60,056 nt of DNA from an uncultured Mucilaginibacter sp. (GTDB taxonomy: Bacteria; Bacteroidota; Bacteroidia; Sphingobacteriales; Sphingobacteriaceae). Below, piece by piece: positions 8,873 through 17,328 of the stretch. The notes under the pieces were generated by a model. That model searched no databases, was not told the origin of the DNA, and saw nothing but the letters and a program-made list of their open reading frames with translations. Within the stretch, counting starts at the first letter, position 1. Every line of letters starts with the position of its first letter. The stretch covers positions 14,477-74,532 of the forward strand of contig NZ_CALMAT010000003.1 in assembly GCF_937859865.1 (NCBI RefSeq), given 5' to 3'. Made by a program: the position numbers and the translations under genes.

Positions 8873-9064
8873 GAATTTGTCCGATGCTTCTTTTACCATA
8901 TAAAATCATTGCGCTGCAACTAAACATTATTGCCTCAACAATTTGAATTTGACCGATGCTTCTTTTACCATATAAAAATTATTGCGCTGCAACTAAATAT
9001 TATTGCCTCAACTACTTTTTGCCCAACAATTTTAAATTTGGCCAATGCTTCTTTTACCATATAA
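8873..9064. repeat. Tandem array of 72-bp units, each carrying the dispersed word
   Basis: Units starting at 8873 and 8945 are near-identical over 72 bases (GAATTTG.CCGATGCTTC, then TTTTACCATATAAAA, then TTGCGCTGCAACTAAA). A third, more diverged unit holds the word at 9045-9056. The exact 12-base word occurs at 8884-8895, 8956-8967 and 9045-9056, always in the same orientation and with the same ACCATATAAAA flank. The array sits between uppS and the stop codon of the next minus-strand gene. Confidence 0.85.
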
Positions 9065-9067
9065 AAA

Positions 9068-9859
9068 TTATGGCGACACAACCGGACATTTTTGACTTAA
9101 AAAAGTGTACGAAAGCGTAAGCCCGGTAATCATATAAGTGTCCCGCCGAAAATTTCCGCGTTGCGAACCGGGCGAACCGATGTAAACGCCGGTTTTTTCT
9201 CCGGAGCGGTCTGTTAAAACCCTTGAATCAACATTAACCAAACCTGCTTTATCGGGATAATAACTGCTCACATCATCCAGATAGTTGGTAAAAGCCGTGC
9301 GGTAGCCCAGCTCGATACCCAAATTCCAGCTTCCCGAAAAATTAACTTTTACACCAACGCCGTAAGGAACACTTAAAGCATTGTACGGATATTCTTTTTG
9401 CTGGCCTTCTGTTTTTAATGGCCGAAGCACGTACGTATCGCCTTTGTAAACGGCTTTCGGGTTATAGTTTACCAAGGCCACACCGCCAAAAATATATGGT
9501 GTCCATCTTTTAAGGCTAATGCCCGAATAGTAATTAAAAAAGTTAAGCTCGCCGGTGAGCGATACTTCGTTTATCGGCGAAAAAAAGCTGAGGTTGCGGT
9601 TGCGCAGTTGTGGGTTGGACGACAAGCTGTCGGCACCGCGGATTTTACCATAAGTATAACCGAGTTTGGCAGAAAAATAACCGTTAAAGTTTCGTTTTAC
9701 AAAAACACCGGCCGAAAAATCGGTAAATTTAAAAGGGTTCACCTCGTTAAAATCACCCATGTAGCCAGATGAACCTGCAAAAATCCCCGGTTCCCAGGTT
9801 TGGGCAAAACAGGCCGAAGAAAGCAGCAGTAAAAGAAGCAAACCATAAAGTTTACGCAT
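9068..9859 (-). CDS. DUF6089-like outer-membrane beta-barrel protein
   Basis: 263 residues from the ATG at 9857-9859, starting MRKLYGLLLLLLLSSACFAQ, a clear signal peptide; a GTG 13 codons upstream would overlap nadK and is less likely. The rest alternates short beta strands with aromatic residues (for example FKTDFSAG-type and LGYTYGKIRG-type segments) as in small outer-membrane barrels. It resembles the DUF6089 family that accompanies nadK in this phylum. No catalytic motif seen; role unknown. A copy of the dispersed word (TAAAAGAAGCA, 9830-9840) falls in the signal-peptide codons as a leucine run. Confidence 0.75.
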   Translation of the reverse strand: MRKLYGLLLLLLLSSACFAQTWEPGIFAGSSGYMGDFNEVNPFKFTDFSAGVFVKRNFNGYFSAKLGYTYGKIRGADSLSSNPQLRNRNLSFFSPINEVSLTGELNFFNYYSGISLKRWTPYIFGGVALVNYNPKAVYKGDTYVLRPLKTEGQQKEYPYNALSVPYGVGVKVNFSGSWNLGIELGYRTAFTNYLDDVSSYYPDKAGLVNVDSRVLTDRSGEKTGVYIGSPGSQRGNFRRDTYMITGLTLSYTFLSQKCPVVSP

Positions 9860-9870
9860 CCGTATCAAAT

Positions 9871-10752
9871 TCAGTAATTGCGGGCATCCAGTCCCCACAT
9901 TAATTTGTTCCTTAACGTGGATAAATAACTTTCATTATTTAAGCGGACGAGATTAAAACCATAACCCGCTTTTCGGATGGTAAAAACGCTCGGACTATCA
10001 ATGGTCTCTGTTTTAGAATCGCAGGAAACCAAGTAGTTTGTGCTTCGGGTTTCTACTTTAAAAGTAAGCGTGTGGTCATCAGATATTATGATGGGGCGTA
10101 CATTTAGGTTATGCGGAGAAATAGGCGTGATCACGAAATTGCCGGATTGCGGAAAAACGATTGGGCCGCCGCAGCTTAAAGAATAAGCCGTAGAACCCGT
10201 TGGCGTAGAAACAATAATGCCATCGCCCCAGTAAGAATTCAGAAACTCATCGTTTAAAAAAGCATGAATGGTGATCATGGCCGCATTGTCGCGCTTGTGG
10301 ATGGTAATATCGTTTAAGGCAATATTGATGTTTTTAAAAACCGGTGGGTTTGATTCTAACTCTAACAGCACCCTTTCGTCTAGCGTAAACTGCTTGTTAA
10401 CCAAAGCTTTAATGGCTTCTTCAATATCGTTTTTGTTGACGCTGGCCAAAAACCCCAAGCGGCCAAAATTGATACCGATAACCGGGATTTTTGAATCCCG
10501 GATGAGGTCTACCGTTCCTAATATCGTTCCGTCTCCGCCTAGTGTCAGCATGACATCTACTAGGCCATTGATGTCTTCGTAACTGCTAAAGTGGGCGTAG
10601 TTTTTTGAAAAATCCGGTTGCTCTGCTATAAAATAATACAGATCAACATGTACAAAAACTTCCGAGCCATATTTTTCCAGGCAATCAAAAACCTGTTTGA
10701 TAAACGGAAGTACCGATTGGTTGAAAGGTTTGCCGTAAACTGCAATCTTCAT
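9871..10752 (-). CDS. nadK: NAD kinase
   Basis: Phosphorylates NAD to NADP. The nucleotide-binding motif GGDGT is at residues 72-76, followed by the conserved INFGRLGFLA segment and the C-terminal domain motif TPTGSTAYSLSCGGP. 293 residues, normal for the bacterial enzyme. It is 8 bases downstream of the CBS-domain gene and 11 bases upstream of the DUF6089-like gene, so these three are probably one transcript. Confidence 0.96.
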   Translation of the reverse strand: MKIAVYGKPFNQSVLPFIKQVFDCLEKYGSEVFVHVDLYYFIAEQPDFSKNYAHFSSYEDINGLVDVMLTLGGDGTILGTVDLIRDSKIPVIGINFGRLGFLASVNKNDIEEAIKALVNKQFTLDERVLLELESNPPVFKNINIALNDITIHKRDNAAMITIHAFLNDEFLNSYWGDGIIVSTPTGSTAYSLSCGGPIVFPQSGNFVITPISPHNLNVRPIIISDDHTLTFKVETRSTNYLVSCDSKTETIDSPSVFTIRKAGYGFNLVRLNNESYLSTLRNKLMWGLDARNY

Positions 10753-10760
10753 TTTTAAAA

Positions 10761-11423
10761 TTATAGGTTGATGAAATTCATCAGTAATTCGTAGCGGTTC
10801 ATAGAATCGTCATCAACCTGGGCCTGGTTAAATACTGCTTTTATGGTGTAATCGTAGCGGATAAAACTGGCCTGGATAGCAGAAATGTCTTTTTTATTGA
10901 TTTTTAAAGTAACTTCCAAACGGGTAGAATCAGCAAAAGAGCGGGTGTACGAACTCAATATCTGTGCTTTGTCCGATTCTACAATCTGTGCCATTTGTGC
11001 CAGTGAATTGTCGCGGTTGTTCATCTCCAAAACAATGATGGCGCCCGGCTCGTTGGCTGCAGTAAGGCTGGCAAAATAACGGTTTAAAGCATGGATATTG
11101 ATAAGGCCGAGATAATTGCTTTTTTGATCGAGCACTGGCAAAATGCTTAATTGCTGTGCGCTGAACATCCGGACAACATCATAAACATGCTGGTTTTCGC
11201 GCACAAAAGTTTGTGCTTTTAGGATGGATAACGTATTAACGGTACGTTCTTCATCGGTAATTTCGATCAAATCATCTTCGGCAATCAGCCCTAAAAACAA
11301 ATCGCCATCCACAACCGGCAGTTCGCTTACCCTGAATTCTTCCAGCAGTAAATTTACTTTTTCAACCGTATCGGTAAGTTTAACCGGCGGGATGATATCA
11401 GAAATCAGTTCGGCAGCAACCAT
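10761..11423 (-). CDS. CBS-domain protein
   Basis: 220 residues with two CBS motifs in the first 125 residues (ELISDIIPPVKLTDTVEKV and VRENQHVYDVVRMF mark their starts), followed by a region of about 90 residues that looks like a small regulatory (ACT-like) fold. CBS pairs commonly bind adenosine nucleotides; the target is unknown. Similar AcuB-like proteins precede nadK in related genomes. A near-miss of the second dispersed word (ATACTGCTTTTA) is at 10832-10843. Confidence 0.8.
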   Translation of the reverse strand: MVAAELISDIIPPVKLTDTVEKVNLLLEEFRVSELPVVDGDLFLGLIAEDDLIEITDEERTVNTLSILKAQTFVRENQHVYDVVRMFSAQQLSILPVLDQKSNYLGLINIHALNRYFASLTAANEPGAIIVLEMNNRDNSLAQMAQIVESDKAQILSSYTRSFADSTRLEVTLKINKKDISAIQASFIRYDYTIKAVFNQAQVDDDSMNRYELLMNFINL

Positions 11424-11424
11424 A

Positions 11425-12186
11425 TTAAACTTTAATTTTTTTCAAAAAATCTTTTAACAACCGGTTAAATTCCTGCGGCTGCTCCATCATTGGCACATGC
11501 CCGCAATGGTCAACCCAGGTAAGTTCGGCATTGGGTAGCAAGTGGCTAAATTCTACCGCAACTTCCGGCGGCGTAATTTTATCACTTTTGCCCCAAATTA
11601 AAGCAACTGGAATTTTAATCTTATGTAAATCTTTTGCCATGTTATGCCGGATCGCTGATTTTGCCATCGCCAACAAACGGATGATTTTATGCCGGTCGTT
11701 CACGGTTGCATAAACTTCATCTACCAGCTCTTTGCTTGCTGTTTTTGGGTCATAAAAAGTATGCTCTACCCTTTCTTTAATAAACGCGTAACTCTCTCTT
11801 TTAGGAAAAGAACCACCAAAAGCATTTTCGTACAAACCAGAACTTCCGGCCAGCACCATACCTTTTAGCCTTTCAGGATGAGACATGGCATAAATAAGCG
11901 CCACATGCCCTCCCAAAGAATTTCCCAAAACACAAAAATTTTCCAGCTCTTTAAACTTCACAAACTTATGGACGAATTTAGAAAGTGTTTTTACACCCAG
12001 GGTTAACAAAGGCAATTCATAAATAGGCAGCATCGGAATGATTACGCGGTAACCTTTACTAAATTCTTTAATCACATGTTCCCAATTACTTAACTCACCC
12101 ATCAAACCGTGCAGCAACAACAGAACATTACCTTTGCCTTCTTCTATATATTTAAAACCTTTTTCTTCTTTTACCACAAAGTCCAT
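11425..12186 (-). CDS. Alpha/beta hydrolase
   Basis: 253 residues with the alpha/beta-hydrolase fold: oxyanion region LLLHGLMGELSNWEHV, nucleophile elbow GNSLGGH (serine at about residue 95), acid region WGKSDKITPP and catalytic histidine in DHCGHVPMMEQP. Substrate unknown. It ends one base from the start of the CBS gene, so it is probably first in that operon. Confidence 0.88.
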   Translation of the reverse strand: MDFVVKEEKGFKYIEEGKGNVLLLLHGLMGELSNWEHVIKEFSKGYRVIIPMLPIYELPLLTLGVKTLSKFVHKFVKFKELENFCVLGNSLGGHVALIYAMSHPERLKGMVLAGSSGLYENAFGGSFPKRESYAFIKERVEHTFYDPKTASKELVDEVYATVNDRHKIIRLLAMAKSAIRHNMAKDLHKIKIPVALIWGKSDKITPPEVAVEFSHLLPNAELTWVDHCGHVPMMEQPQEFNRLLKDFLKKIKV

Positions 12187-12317
12187 AAACGTGTTTTGAA
12201 AATAATGCTGTTATCGGAAAAAATAAAAACCAAAAAAGGCTAACCGTATAAAACCTGTTGTAACGGCTATAAAATTAGCTTTTTTAAAATGGCTTTCTAC
12301 CAGTAACTCTAATTATA

Positions 12318-12764
12318 TTATTGCAACAGCTGCTTCACAATTTCAGAAATTGTTTTGCCATCGGCCTTTCCGGCCAGTTCTTTGTTGGCAGTGCCCATGA
12401 TCTTGCCCATATCTTTTACCGAAGTTGCGCCTGTTTTTTTGATCACCTCCTGCAAATAGGCCGCAATTTCTTCCCGCCCCATTTGCTGCGGCAAATACAC
12501 TTCGATCACCTGCATTTCTTCTTTTTCGATCCGGTACAAATCGTCGCGGTTTTGCGACTGGTAAATTTCTGCGGATTCTTTGCGCTGCTTAATCAGCTTT
12601 TGCAACACTTTCAGTTCGGTTTCTTCGGAGATATTTTCGGATGCGCCTTTTTCTGTTCTGGCCAGCAACAAAGCCGATTTAATGGCCCGCAAGCCGCGCA
12701 GCCTGGCCTCCTCTTTTGCCAGCATAGCTTTTTTTATATCCTGGTCTATGGTTTCTATTAACAT
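12318..12764 (-). CDS. GatB/YqeY-domain protein
   Basis: 148 residues matching the YqeY family, related to the tRNA-binding tail of GatB: LRGLRAIKSALLLARTEKG near the N terminus and KDMGKIMGTANKELAGKADGKTISEIVKQLL at the end (conserved MG..M......G..D). Role in bacteria is poorly defined; a link to tRNA amidotransferase is only by homology. The ATG is embedded in a copy of the dispersed word, so the coding strand reads GATAAAAGAAGCATG at the start, as for nuoJ. Confidence 0.9.
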   Translation of the reverse strand: MLIETIDQDIKKAMLAKEEARLRGLRAIKSALLLARTEKGASENISEETELKVLQKLIKQRKESAEIYQSQNRDDLYRIEKEEMQVIEVYLPQQMGREEIAAYLQEVIKKTGATSVKDMGKIMGTANKELAGKADGKTISEIVKQLLQ

Positions 12765-12774
12765 GCTTCTTTTA
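12763..12774 (+). repeat. Dispersed word over the yqeY start codon
   Basis: Exact ATGCTTCTTTTA followed by TCGGTA and a T7 tract. Its first two bases overlap the complement of the yqeY start codon. Confidence 0.8.
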
Positions 12775-12822
12775 TCGGTATTTTTTTAGTGTTGATGTGT
12801 TTTATTTGATTGCTCCAAATCA

Positions 12823-12860
12823 CCCGCTCCCCGCTCGTTCTCTTTTCCCGCTCCCCGCTC
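12823..12860. repeat. Pyrimidine-rich direct repeat
   Basis: CCCGCTCCCCGCTC occurs at about 12823-12836 and 12847-12860, 24 bases apart, in a C/T-only tract continuing to about 12878. It lies in the gap between yqeY and the SDR gene on the minus strand, so a transcript of that strand would carry a purine-only leader or trailer. Confidence 0.6.
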
Positions 12861-12876
12861 TTTTCTCTCCGTTCCC

Positions 12877-13635
12877 CTACTTCCTCACAATCGTAACCGC
12901 ATTTGCCTGCGCGGTTGGCATAATGGTCAAATCGTTGATGTTGACGTGTGCCGGGCGCGAAACGATAAAGTAAATGGTTTCGGCAATATCCATCGCAGCC
13001 AGCGGCGTAAAACCTTGGTAAACTTTTTTTGCCCTTTCAGCATCGCCATTAAACCGGACGTTGGAAAATTCGGTTTCCACGGCACCGGGATTAATGGCCG
13101 AAACTTTAATGCCATGTTGCACCAAATCCAGCCGCATCCCTTTATTCAGTGCATCAACTGCATGTTTGGTAGCGCAATAAACATTGCCGTTGGGATAAAC
13201 TTCTTTTCCGGCAATTGAACCTAAATTTACAATATGCCCGCGGCCATTTGCAATCATCCAGTTGGAAACAATTTTGCTGGTGTACAGCAAACCTTTGATA
13301 TTGGTGTCAATCATCAAATCCCAATCGTTCGTATCGCCGGCATTGATCGGTTCCAAACCTTTGCTCAAACCAGCGTTGTTGATCAGCACATCAACTTTTT
13401 TCCAGGCTTCGGGCAATTGCTCTAAATTTTGGATAACCGAAGCTTTGTTGCGGATGTCGAAATTGGCCACGGCAACTTCCGTATTGTATTGCACATTTAA
13501 AGCGTTGGCCAGTTTTTCCAGCTTTTCTGCACGGCGGCCGGTCAGGATCAAATTAAAACCTTCGCGGGCAAAAACGTGTGCACAAGCTTCGCCAATGCCA
13601 GAACTGGCGCCCGTTATCAATGCAATTTTATTCAT
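12877..13635 (-). CDS. Short-chain dehydrogenase/reductase
   Basis: 252 residues, classical SDR: cofactor motif TGASSGIGEA at residues 7-16, NNAG at about 86-89, and active-site YCATK with tyrosine at about 153. The sequence resembles the YdfG/NADP-dependent serine or 3-hydroxy acid dehydrogenase branch (ending with the region around NDLTIMPTAQ), but the substrate is not established. It is monocistronic on the minus strand. Confidence 0.88.
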   Translation of the reverse strand: MNKIALITGASSGIGEACAHVFAREGFNLILTGRRAEKLEKLANALNVQYNTEVAVANFDIRNKASVIQNLEQLPEAWKKVDVLINNAGLSKGLEPINAGDTNDWDLMIDTNIKGLLYTSKIVSNWMIANGRGHIVNLGSIAGKEVYPNGNVYCATKHAVDALNKGMRLDLVQHGIKVSAINPGAVETEFSNVRFNGDAERAKKVYQGFTPLAAMDIAETIYFIVSRPAHVNINDLTIMPTAQANAVTIVRK

Positions 13636-13636
13636 A

Positions 13637-13648
13637 TAAAAGAAGTAT
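13637..13648 (-). repeat. Dispersed word, GTA variant, just upstream of the SDR start
   Basis: TAAAAGAAGTAT on the plus strand, one base before the complement of the SDR start codon. On the coding strand the leader reads ATACTTCTTTTATATG. Confidence 0.7.
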
Positions 13649-13699
13649 TAACCAAAGCACAAATAAATGCTTTTGAGCCGAAATTGTGTTTTTTAATTT

Positions 13700-14446
13700 T
13701 TATTCAAAGATCAAACTAAACACAATAGTATGCAGGTATAGTTTTTCGAGCGGGCTGGCGTAAGGATGGTTTTCGGGATATAAAACGCTGCCAAATGAGT
13801 TGGACAGTTTGATTTCGGGCGAAAGTTTGAAATATTCCAGGTAAATATCGCAACCAAAACCGGCGACATAAGAAGAAAAGTTGGGCACGTTTTTAAGCTT
13901 TCTTTCCAGTGGGGCCAAATCTGCTTCATTAGTTTTACTTTGATTGCCAATGCCGTAAGCATATTTTACGCCGCCTAAAACGTAAGCCCGAAAGTTGCCC
14001 AAACGGTTGGATTTCAGTTTGAGTTCGAGCGGAAACTCAGCTTGCGTTGTCGAAACCACCTGGTTTTTGTCGGGCGCCAAATCCTGTGTCCGGTATTGAT
14101 AGCTCATTGTTCGATCAGCAAAAACCAAAGTTGGCGTTAGGCGTACTTCAAAATTATCCGTTATGCTATACCGTGCCAAAAAACCCAGGGCAAAACCGGC
14201 TGTGCCAGGCGAAGTAATGCTGTTTAAAGAGTCGGTTACGTTGCGGTTCGTTCCCTGGTCGTAATACGGCGTGCGCCAATCCGGCTTTTTTAAAATTTTG
14301 TAGGAAGAGTTGACGTACTGAAAAGTGTAGCCGAAAGAAAAAGCGTTTTGGTCTGCACCGCCTGCCCAGGCCTGCACCACGCGCTGTGCAAAAATAGGGG
14401 AAGCCAAAAAAAACATGCCTAAAAACAGTATGTACTTAATCTTCAT
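13700..14446 (-). CDS. porT: Type IX secretion system outer-membrane protein PorT
   Basis: 248 residues, signal peptide (cleavage near PIFAQ, residue 21), then a small beta-barrel of the PorT family with aromatic-rich strands. PorT is an outer-membrane component required for T9SS export. Position directly after ubiE with a 4-base ATGA overlap is a conserved arrangement in this phylum and supports the call. The second form of the dispersed word is in the signal-peptide codons at 14420-14431. A T9SS-tagged substrate is encoded at 25098. Confidence 0.82.
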   Translation of the reverse strand: MKIKYILFLGMFFLASPIFAQRVVQAWAGGADQNAFSFGYTFQYVNSSYKILKKPDWRTPYYDQGTNRNVTDSLNSITSPGTAGFALGFLARYSITDNFEVRLTPTLVFADRTMSYQYRTQDLAPDKNQVVSTTQAEFPLELKLKSNRLGNFRAYVLGGVKYAYGIGNQSKTNEADLAPLERKLKNVPNFSSYVAGFGCDIYLEYFKLSPEIKLSNSFGSVLYPENHPYASPLEKLYLHTIVFSLIFE

Positions 14447-15171
14447 TTAACGCCGGTGTAAACAGAACAAATCCCAAACGCCAGTGGCCGTTGTTTGGTA
14501 TTTTTGAAACCTACTTTCTGCATCAGGCCGGTAAAACGTTCGCCATCCGGAAACGCGGCAACAGATTCGGGCAGGTAACTGTAAGCGCGGGCATCTTTAG
14601 AAAAAACTTTGCCGATAAAAGGCGTGATATAATTGAAGTAAAAATTGTACAAATGTTTAACCGGGAAGATTCTCGGTTTGGAAAACTCTAAAATAACCGC
14701 TTTTCCGTTTGGTTTTAACACGCGGAACATATCGGCCAGCCCGGCTTCCAAATTCTCAAAATTACGAACGCCGTAAGCAACGGTAACGGCATCGAAAGTA
14801 TCTGTATCAAACAACAACTTTTCCGAATCGCCCAAACGCACTTCGAACTTATCAGCCATGCTTCTTTTACCGATCTTTTTTTGGGCGATGTTGAGCATGC
14901 CTTGCGAAATATCCACACCAATTATTTTTTTTGGGTTGAGGATTTTGATGGCTTCAAAAGCAAAATCTCCGGTTCCGGTTGCTACATCCAAAATCAGTTG
15001 CGGTTGGTCTTTTTTCAGTTCGTTGATCGCAATTTTCCGCCAGATAATATCAATCCCAACAGATAAAAAATGGTTCAGGAAATCGTAAGTCTTGGAAATA
15101 TTGTTGAACATATCCGCCACTTGTTCTTTCTTGGTGGCCTGGTTTTGGTAAGGCGTAATCGTTTTGTTCAT
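14443..15171 (-). CDS. ubiE: Demethylmenaquinone methyltransferase (UbiE/MenG)
   Basis: Methylates demethylmenaquinone to menaquinone with S-adenosylmethionine. Visible: FLNHFLSVGIDIIWR, SAM motif DVATGTGDFAFE, VAYGVRNF and the post-motif LKPNGKAVILEFSKP. 242 residues. Overlaps the porT start by 4 bases. The dispersed word sits in the middle of the gene at 14858-14869, read as GKRSM, without any visible insertion relative to the family. Confidence 0.95.
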   Translation of the reverse strand: MNKTITPYQNQATKKEQVADMFNNISKTYDFLNHFLSVGIDIIWRKIAINELKKDQPQLILDVATGTGDFAFEAIKILNPKKIIGVDISQGMLNIAQKKIGKRSMADKFEVRLGDSEKLLFDTDTFDAVTVAYGVRNFENLEAGLADMFRVLKPNGKAVILEFSKPRIFPVKHLYNFYFNYITPFIGKVFSKDARAYSYLPESVAAFPDGERFTGLMQKVGFKNTKQRPLAFGICSVYTGVK

Positions 15172-15204
15172 GCTGATGTTTCAAAGATGCAAAAAAATAG
15201 GTGC

Positions 15205-15216
15205 TAAAAGAAGCAT
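15205..15216 (-). repeat. Dispersed word between ubiE and the VOC gene
   Basis: Exact TAAAAGAAGCAT, 4 bases from the stop codon of the VOC gene at 15220; its A/T-tract side (ATTTTTTTG on its own strand) points towards ubiE. Confidence 0.8.
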
Positions 15217-15219
15217 CGG

Positions 15220-15705
15220 TTAAACGGCAAGTGAAAGCAAACCTTCCACATCAAGCCGTTCAGTAAACACCTTAACGTCTCCGTTTTCGTCCCTTGGCCA
15301 CAATTCCCGCGGCCGGTCCCAGTATAGTTCCACGCCGTTTTTGTCGGGATCGTCCAGGTAAATAGCTTCCGAAACACCGTGGTCAGAAAGCCCGGTAAGC
15401 GGATATTTGGCATCAACCAAACGTTTTAAAATCGTTGCCAGGTCTTTTCTTTCCGGATACAAAATTGCCGTGTGGTACAATCCCGGCGCCCTTTCCGGTG
15501 CCGGAGGCGAATTTTTACTATGCCACGTATTTAAACCAATGTGGTGATGATAACCGCCAGCAGAAACAAAAGCAGCCTGGTCGCCATACATAGTCATTAG
15601 TTCAAAACCAAGCAATCCAGAGTAAAAATCTAACGAACGCTGCAAATTGCTTACTTTTAAATGTATATGCCCAATGCGTGTTTGGGCCGGGATTTGATAT
15701 TCCAT
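15220..15705 (-). CDS. VOC-family (glyoxalase/extradiol dioxygenase-like) protein
   Basis: 161 residues with paired beta-alpha-beta-beta-beta units: IGHIHLKVSNLQRSLDFY with the first metal-ligand histidine, YHHHIGLNTW in the middle, GLYHTAILYP and a late EAIYLDDPDKNGVELYW with the glutamate ligand. This pattern fits the catechol-2,3-dioxygenase-like CatE group of the vicinal oxygen chelate superfamily. Real substrate unknown. Confidence 0.85.
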   Translation of the reverse strand: MEYQIPAQTRIGHIHLKVSNLQRSLDFYSGLLGFELMTMYGDQAAFVSAGGYHHHIGLNTWHSKNSPPAPERAPGLYHTAILYPERKDLATILKRLVDAKYPLTGLSDHGVSEAIYLDDPDKNGVELYWDRPRELWPRDENGDVKVFTERLDVEGLLSLAV

Positions 15706-15760
15706 GAGTTTAATCTTTTAAATATATGTTTAAACATCAAATTTTAAGCCACAAAACCTT

Positions 15761-15768
15761 TATCTTTG
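15761..15768 (+). promoter_or_regulatory. -7 promoter element TATCTTTG for engB
   Basis: Matches the Bacteroidota -7 consensus TAnnTTTG. It ends 5 bases before the engB ATG at 15773, so the transcript probably begins at or almost at the start codon (leaderless). Confidence 0.6.
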
Positions 15769-15772
15769 TTTT

Positions 15773-16408
15773 ATGATTGTCAAATCTGCCGAATTTATTT
15801 GCAGCAACACGCAAATGTCCAAACTGCCGCCGCCTGTAAAACCAGAATATGCTTTTATCGGCCGTTCCAACGTCGGCAAATCTTCTTTGATTAATATGCT
15901 GACGGGCAAAAAAGGTTTGGCCAAAACTTCGCAAACGCCTGGCAAAACGCAATTAATTAATCATTTTTTAATTAATGAGAATTGGTATCTGGTTGATTTG
16001 CCAGGTTACGGTTACGCGCGGATTTCGAAAAGCAAAAAGGAAGAATGGAACAAGTACATCCGCAATTACTTGGAAAAACGGGAAAACCTGCAATGCGTTT
16101 TTGTATTGATTGACAGCCGGTTGGAACCTCAAAAAATTGATTTGGAGTTTTGCGCTGCGCTGGGCGAACGCGGCATTCCTTTCGTCATCGCTTTTACCAA
16201 AGCCGATAAACAGGGTAAAGTAAAAACGGATCAAAACGTGGACAAATTTCGGCGTGCGATGTTGACCTTGTTTGAAGAAGTGCCGCAACATTTTATTACT
16301 TCTGCCGAATTGCAAACCGGCCGAGACGAAATTTTAAATTTTATTGGCGAGATCAACCAAAAGTTTGATGTAAAAGACGTTTCAATTTACCAGCCGGATC
16401 AAGATTAG
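15773..16408 (+). CDS. engB: Ribosome biogenesis GTPase YihA/YsxC (EngB)
   Basis: Essential small GTPase acting in large-subunit assembly. All G motifs are visible: G1 GRSNVGKSSLIN, G3 DLPGYGYA, G4 TKADK and G5 region TSAE. 211 residues, usual length. It is followed by a UbiA-family gene after 12 bases. Confidence 0.95.
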   Translation: MIVKSAEFICSNTQMSKLPPPVKPEYAFIGRSNVGKSSLINMLTGKKGLAKTSQTPGKTQLINHFLINENWYLVDLPGYGYARISKSKKEEWNKYIRNYLEKRENLQCVFVLIDSRLEPQKIDLEFCAALGERGIPFVIAFTKADKQGKVKTDQNVDKFRRAMLTLFEEVPQHFITSAELQTGRDEILNFIGEINQKFDVKDVSIYQPDQD

Positions 16409-16420
16409 TTTCCCTTTCAA

Positions 16421-17275
16421 ATGAAAAAATATTTTTCCCTCGTTACTTTTTCGCATACTATTTTTGCCATGCCTTTTGCCTTTATTGGCTTTTTTCTGGC
16501 AGTTACTACCACTAACCATGTTTTCTCAGCTTTAAAATTAGCGTTAATGCTGCTGTGTATGGTTTTTGCCCGAAGCGCGGCGATGGCTTTTAACCGTTAT
16601 TTAGACCGGGATATTGATGCCAAAAACCCGCGGACCAAAGCACGCGATATTCCGGCTGGCCGAATTTCGGCAAAAGCAGCTTTAACTTTTACCATTGCCA
16701 ATTGCCTGCTTTTTATGCTGACGACTTGGTTTATCAACCCGCTTTGTTTTTATTTATCGCCAGTTGCCTTGCTCGTAATTTTGGGTTATAGTGCCACAAA
16801 ACGTTTTACTTTTTTATGCCATTTGGTGTTGGGTTTGGGTTTGGGCCTCGCTCCGATTGGTGCTTATTTAGTGGTTACCGGAGCATTTGCAATATTACCA
16901 ATTTTGTTTTCAGCGTCAGTTTTGTGTTGGGTTAGTGGTTTTGATATTATCTACGCCTTACAGGACGAAGATTTCGACCGCGAAGAAAAGCTGCATTCTA
17001 TTCCAGCCCGTTTAGGTAAAGTCAACGCGCTCAACCTTTCTACTTTTTTGCATGTTTTATCGGCCATATTTGTAATCCAGCCAATCTTTTTGACACCGGT
17101 TGGCTGGCCTTATTATGTCGGTTTATTGGTTTTTTGTTCGATGCTAATCTATCAGCACAGTTTGGTAAAACCACACGATTTGAGCCGGGTCAACTTTGCT
17201 TTTATGACGACTAACGGCATTGCCAGCGTTGTTTTTGCTGTATTTTTTTTAATAGACAGGTTATGGATTCGATGA
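16421..17275 (+). CDS. UbiA-family prenyltransferase (4-hydroxybenzoate polyprenyltransferase-like)
   Basis: Integral membrane enzyme of 284 residues with about eight helices. Both aspartate-rich motifs that bind Mg-prenyl diphosphate are present: NRYLDRDIDAKN (N-x3-D-x3-D) and DIIYALQDEDFDREE. Family members attach a polyprenyl chain to an aromatic acid in quinone synthesis. Since ubiE lies nearby and the phylum uses menaquinone, a role in quinone synthesis (MqnP- or UbiA-like) is likely, but the exact acceptor cannot be read from sequence. Confidence 0.85.
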   Translation: MKKYFSLVTFSHTIFAMPFAFIGFFLAVTTTNHVFSALKLALMLLCMVFARSAAMAFNRYLDRDIDAKNPRTKARDIPAGRISAKAALTFTIANCLLFMLTTWFINPLCFYLSPVALLVILGYSATKRFTFLCHLVLGLGLGLAPIGAYLVVTGAFAILPILFSASVLCWVSGFDIIYALQDEDFDREEKLHSIPARLGKVNALNLSTFLHVLSAIFVIQPIFLTPVGWPYYVGLLVFCSMLIYQHSLVKPHDLSRVNFAFMTTNGIASVVFAVFFLIDRLWIR

Positions 17276-17293
17276 TCTTTTTACAAAAACAAA

Positions 17294-17305
17294 ATGCTTC
17301 TTTTA
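17294..17305 (+). repeat. Dispersed word between convergent genes
   Basis: Exact ATGCTTCTTTTA followed by CCACCTATTTTT, in the 53-base gap between the convergent UbiA-family and RES-toxin genes. Unpaired. Confidence 0.8.
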
Positions 17306-17328
17306 CCACCTATTTTTCATTGTCAAAA

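Noticed and set aside
12321-12761. 146-codon frame antisense to yqeY
   Set aside because: Shadow frame of a conserved gene; no start context or family match.
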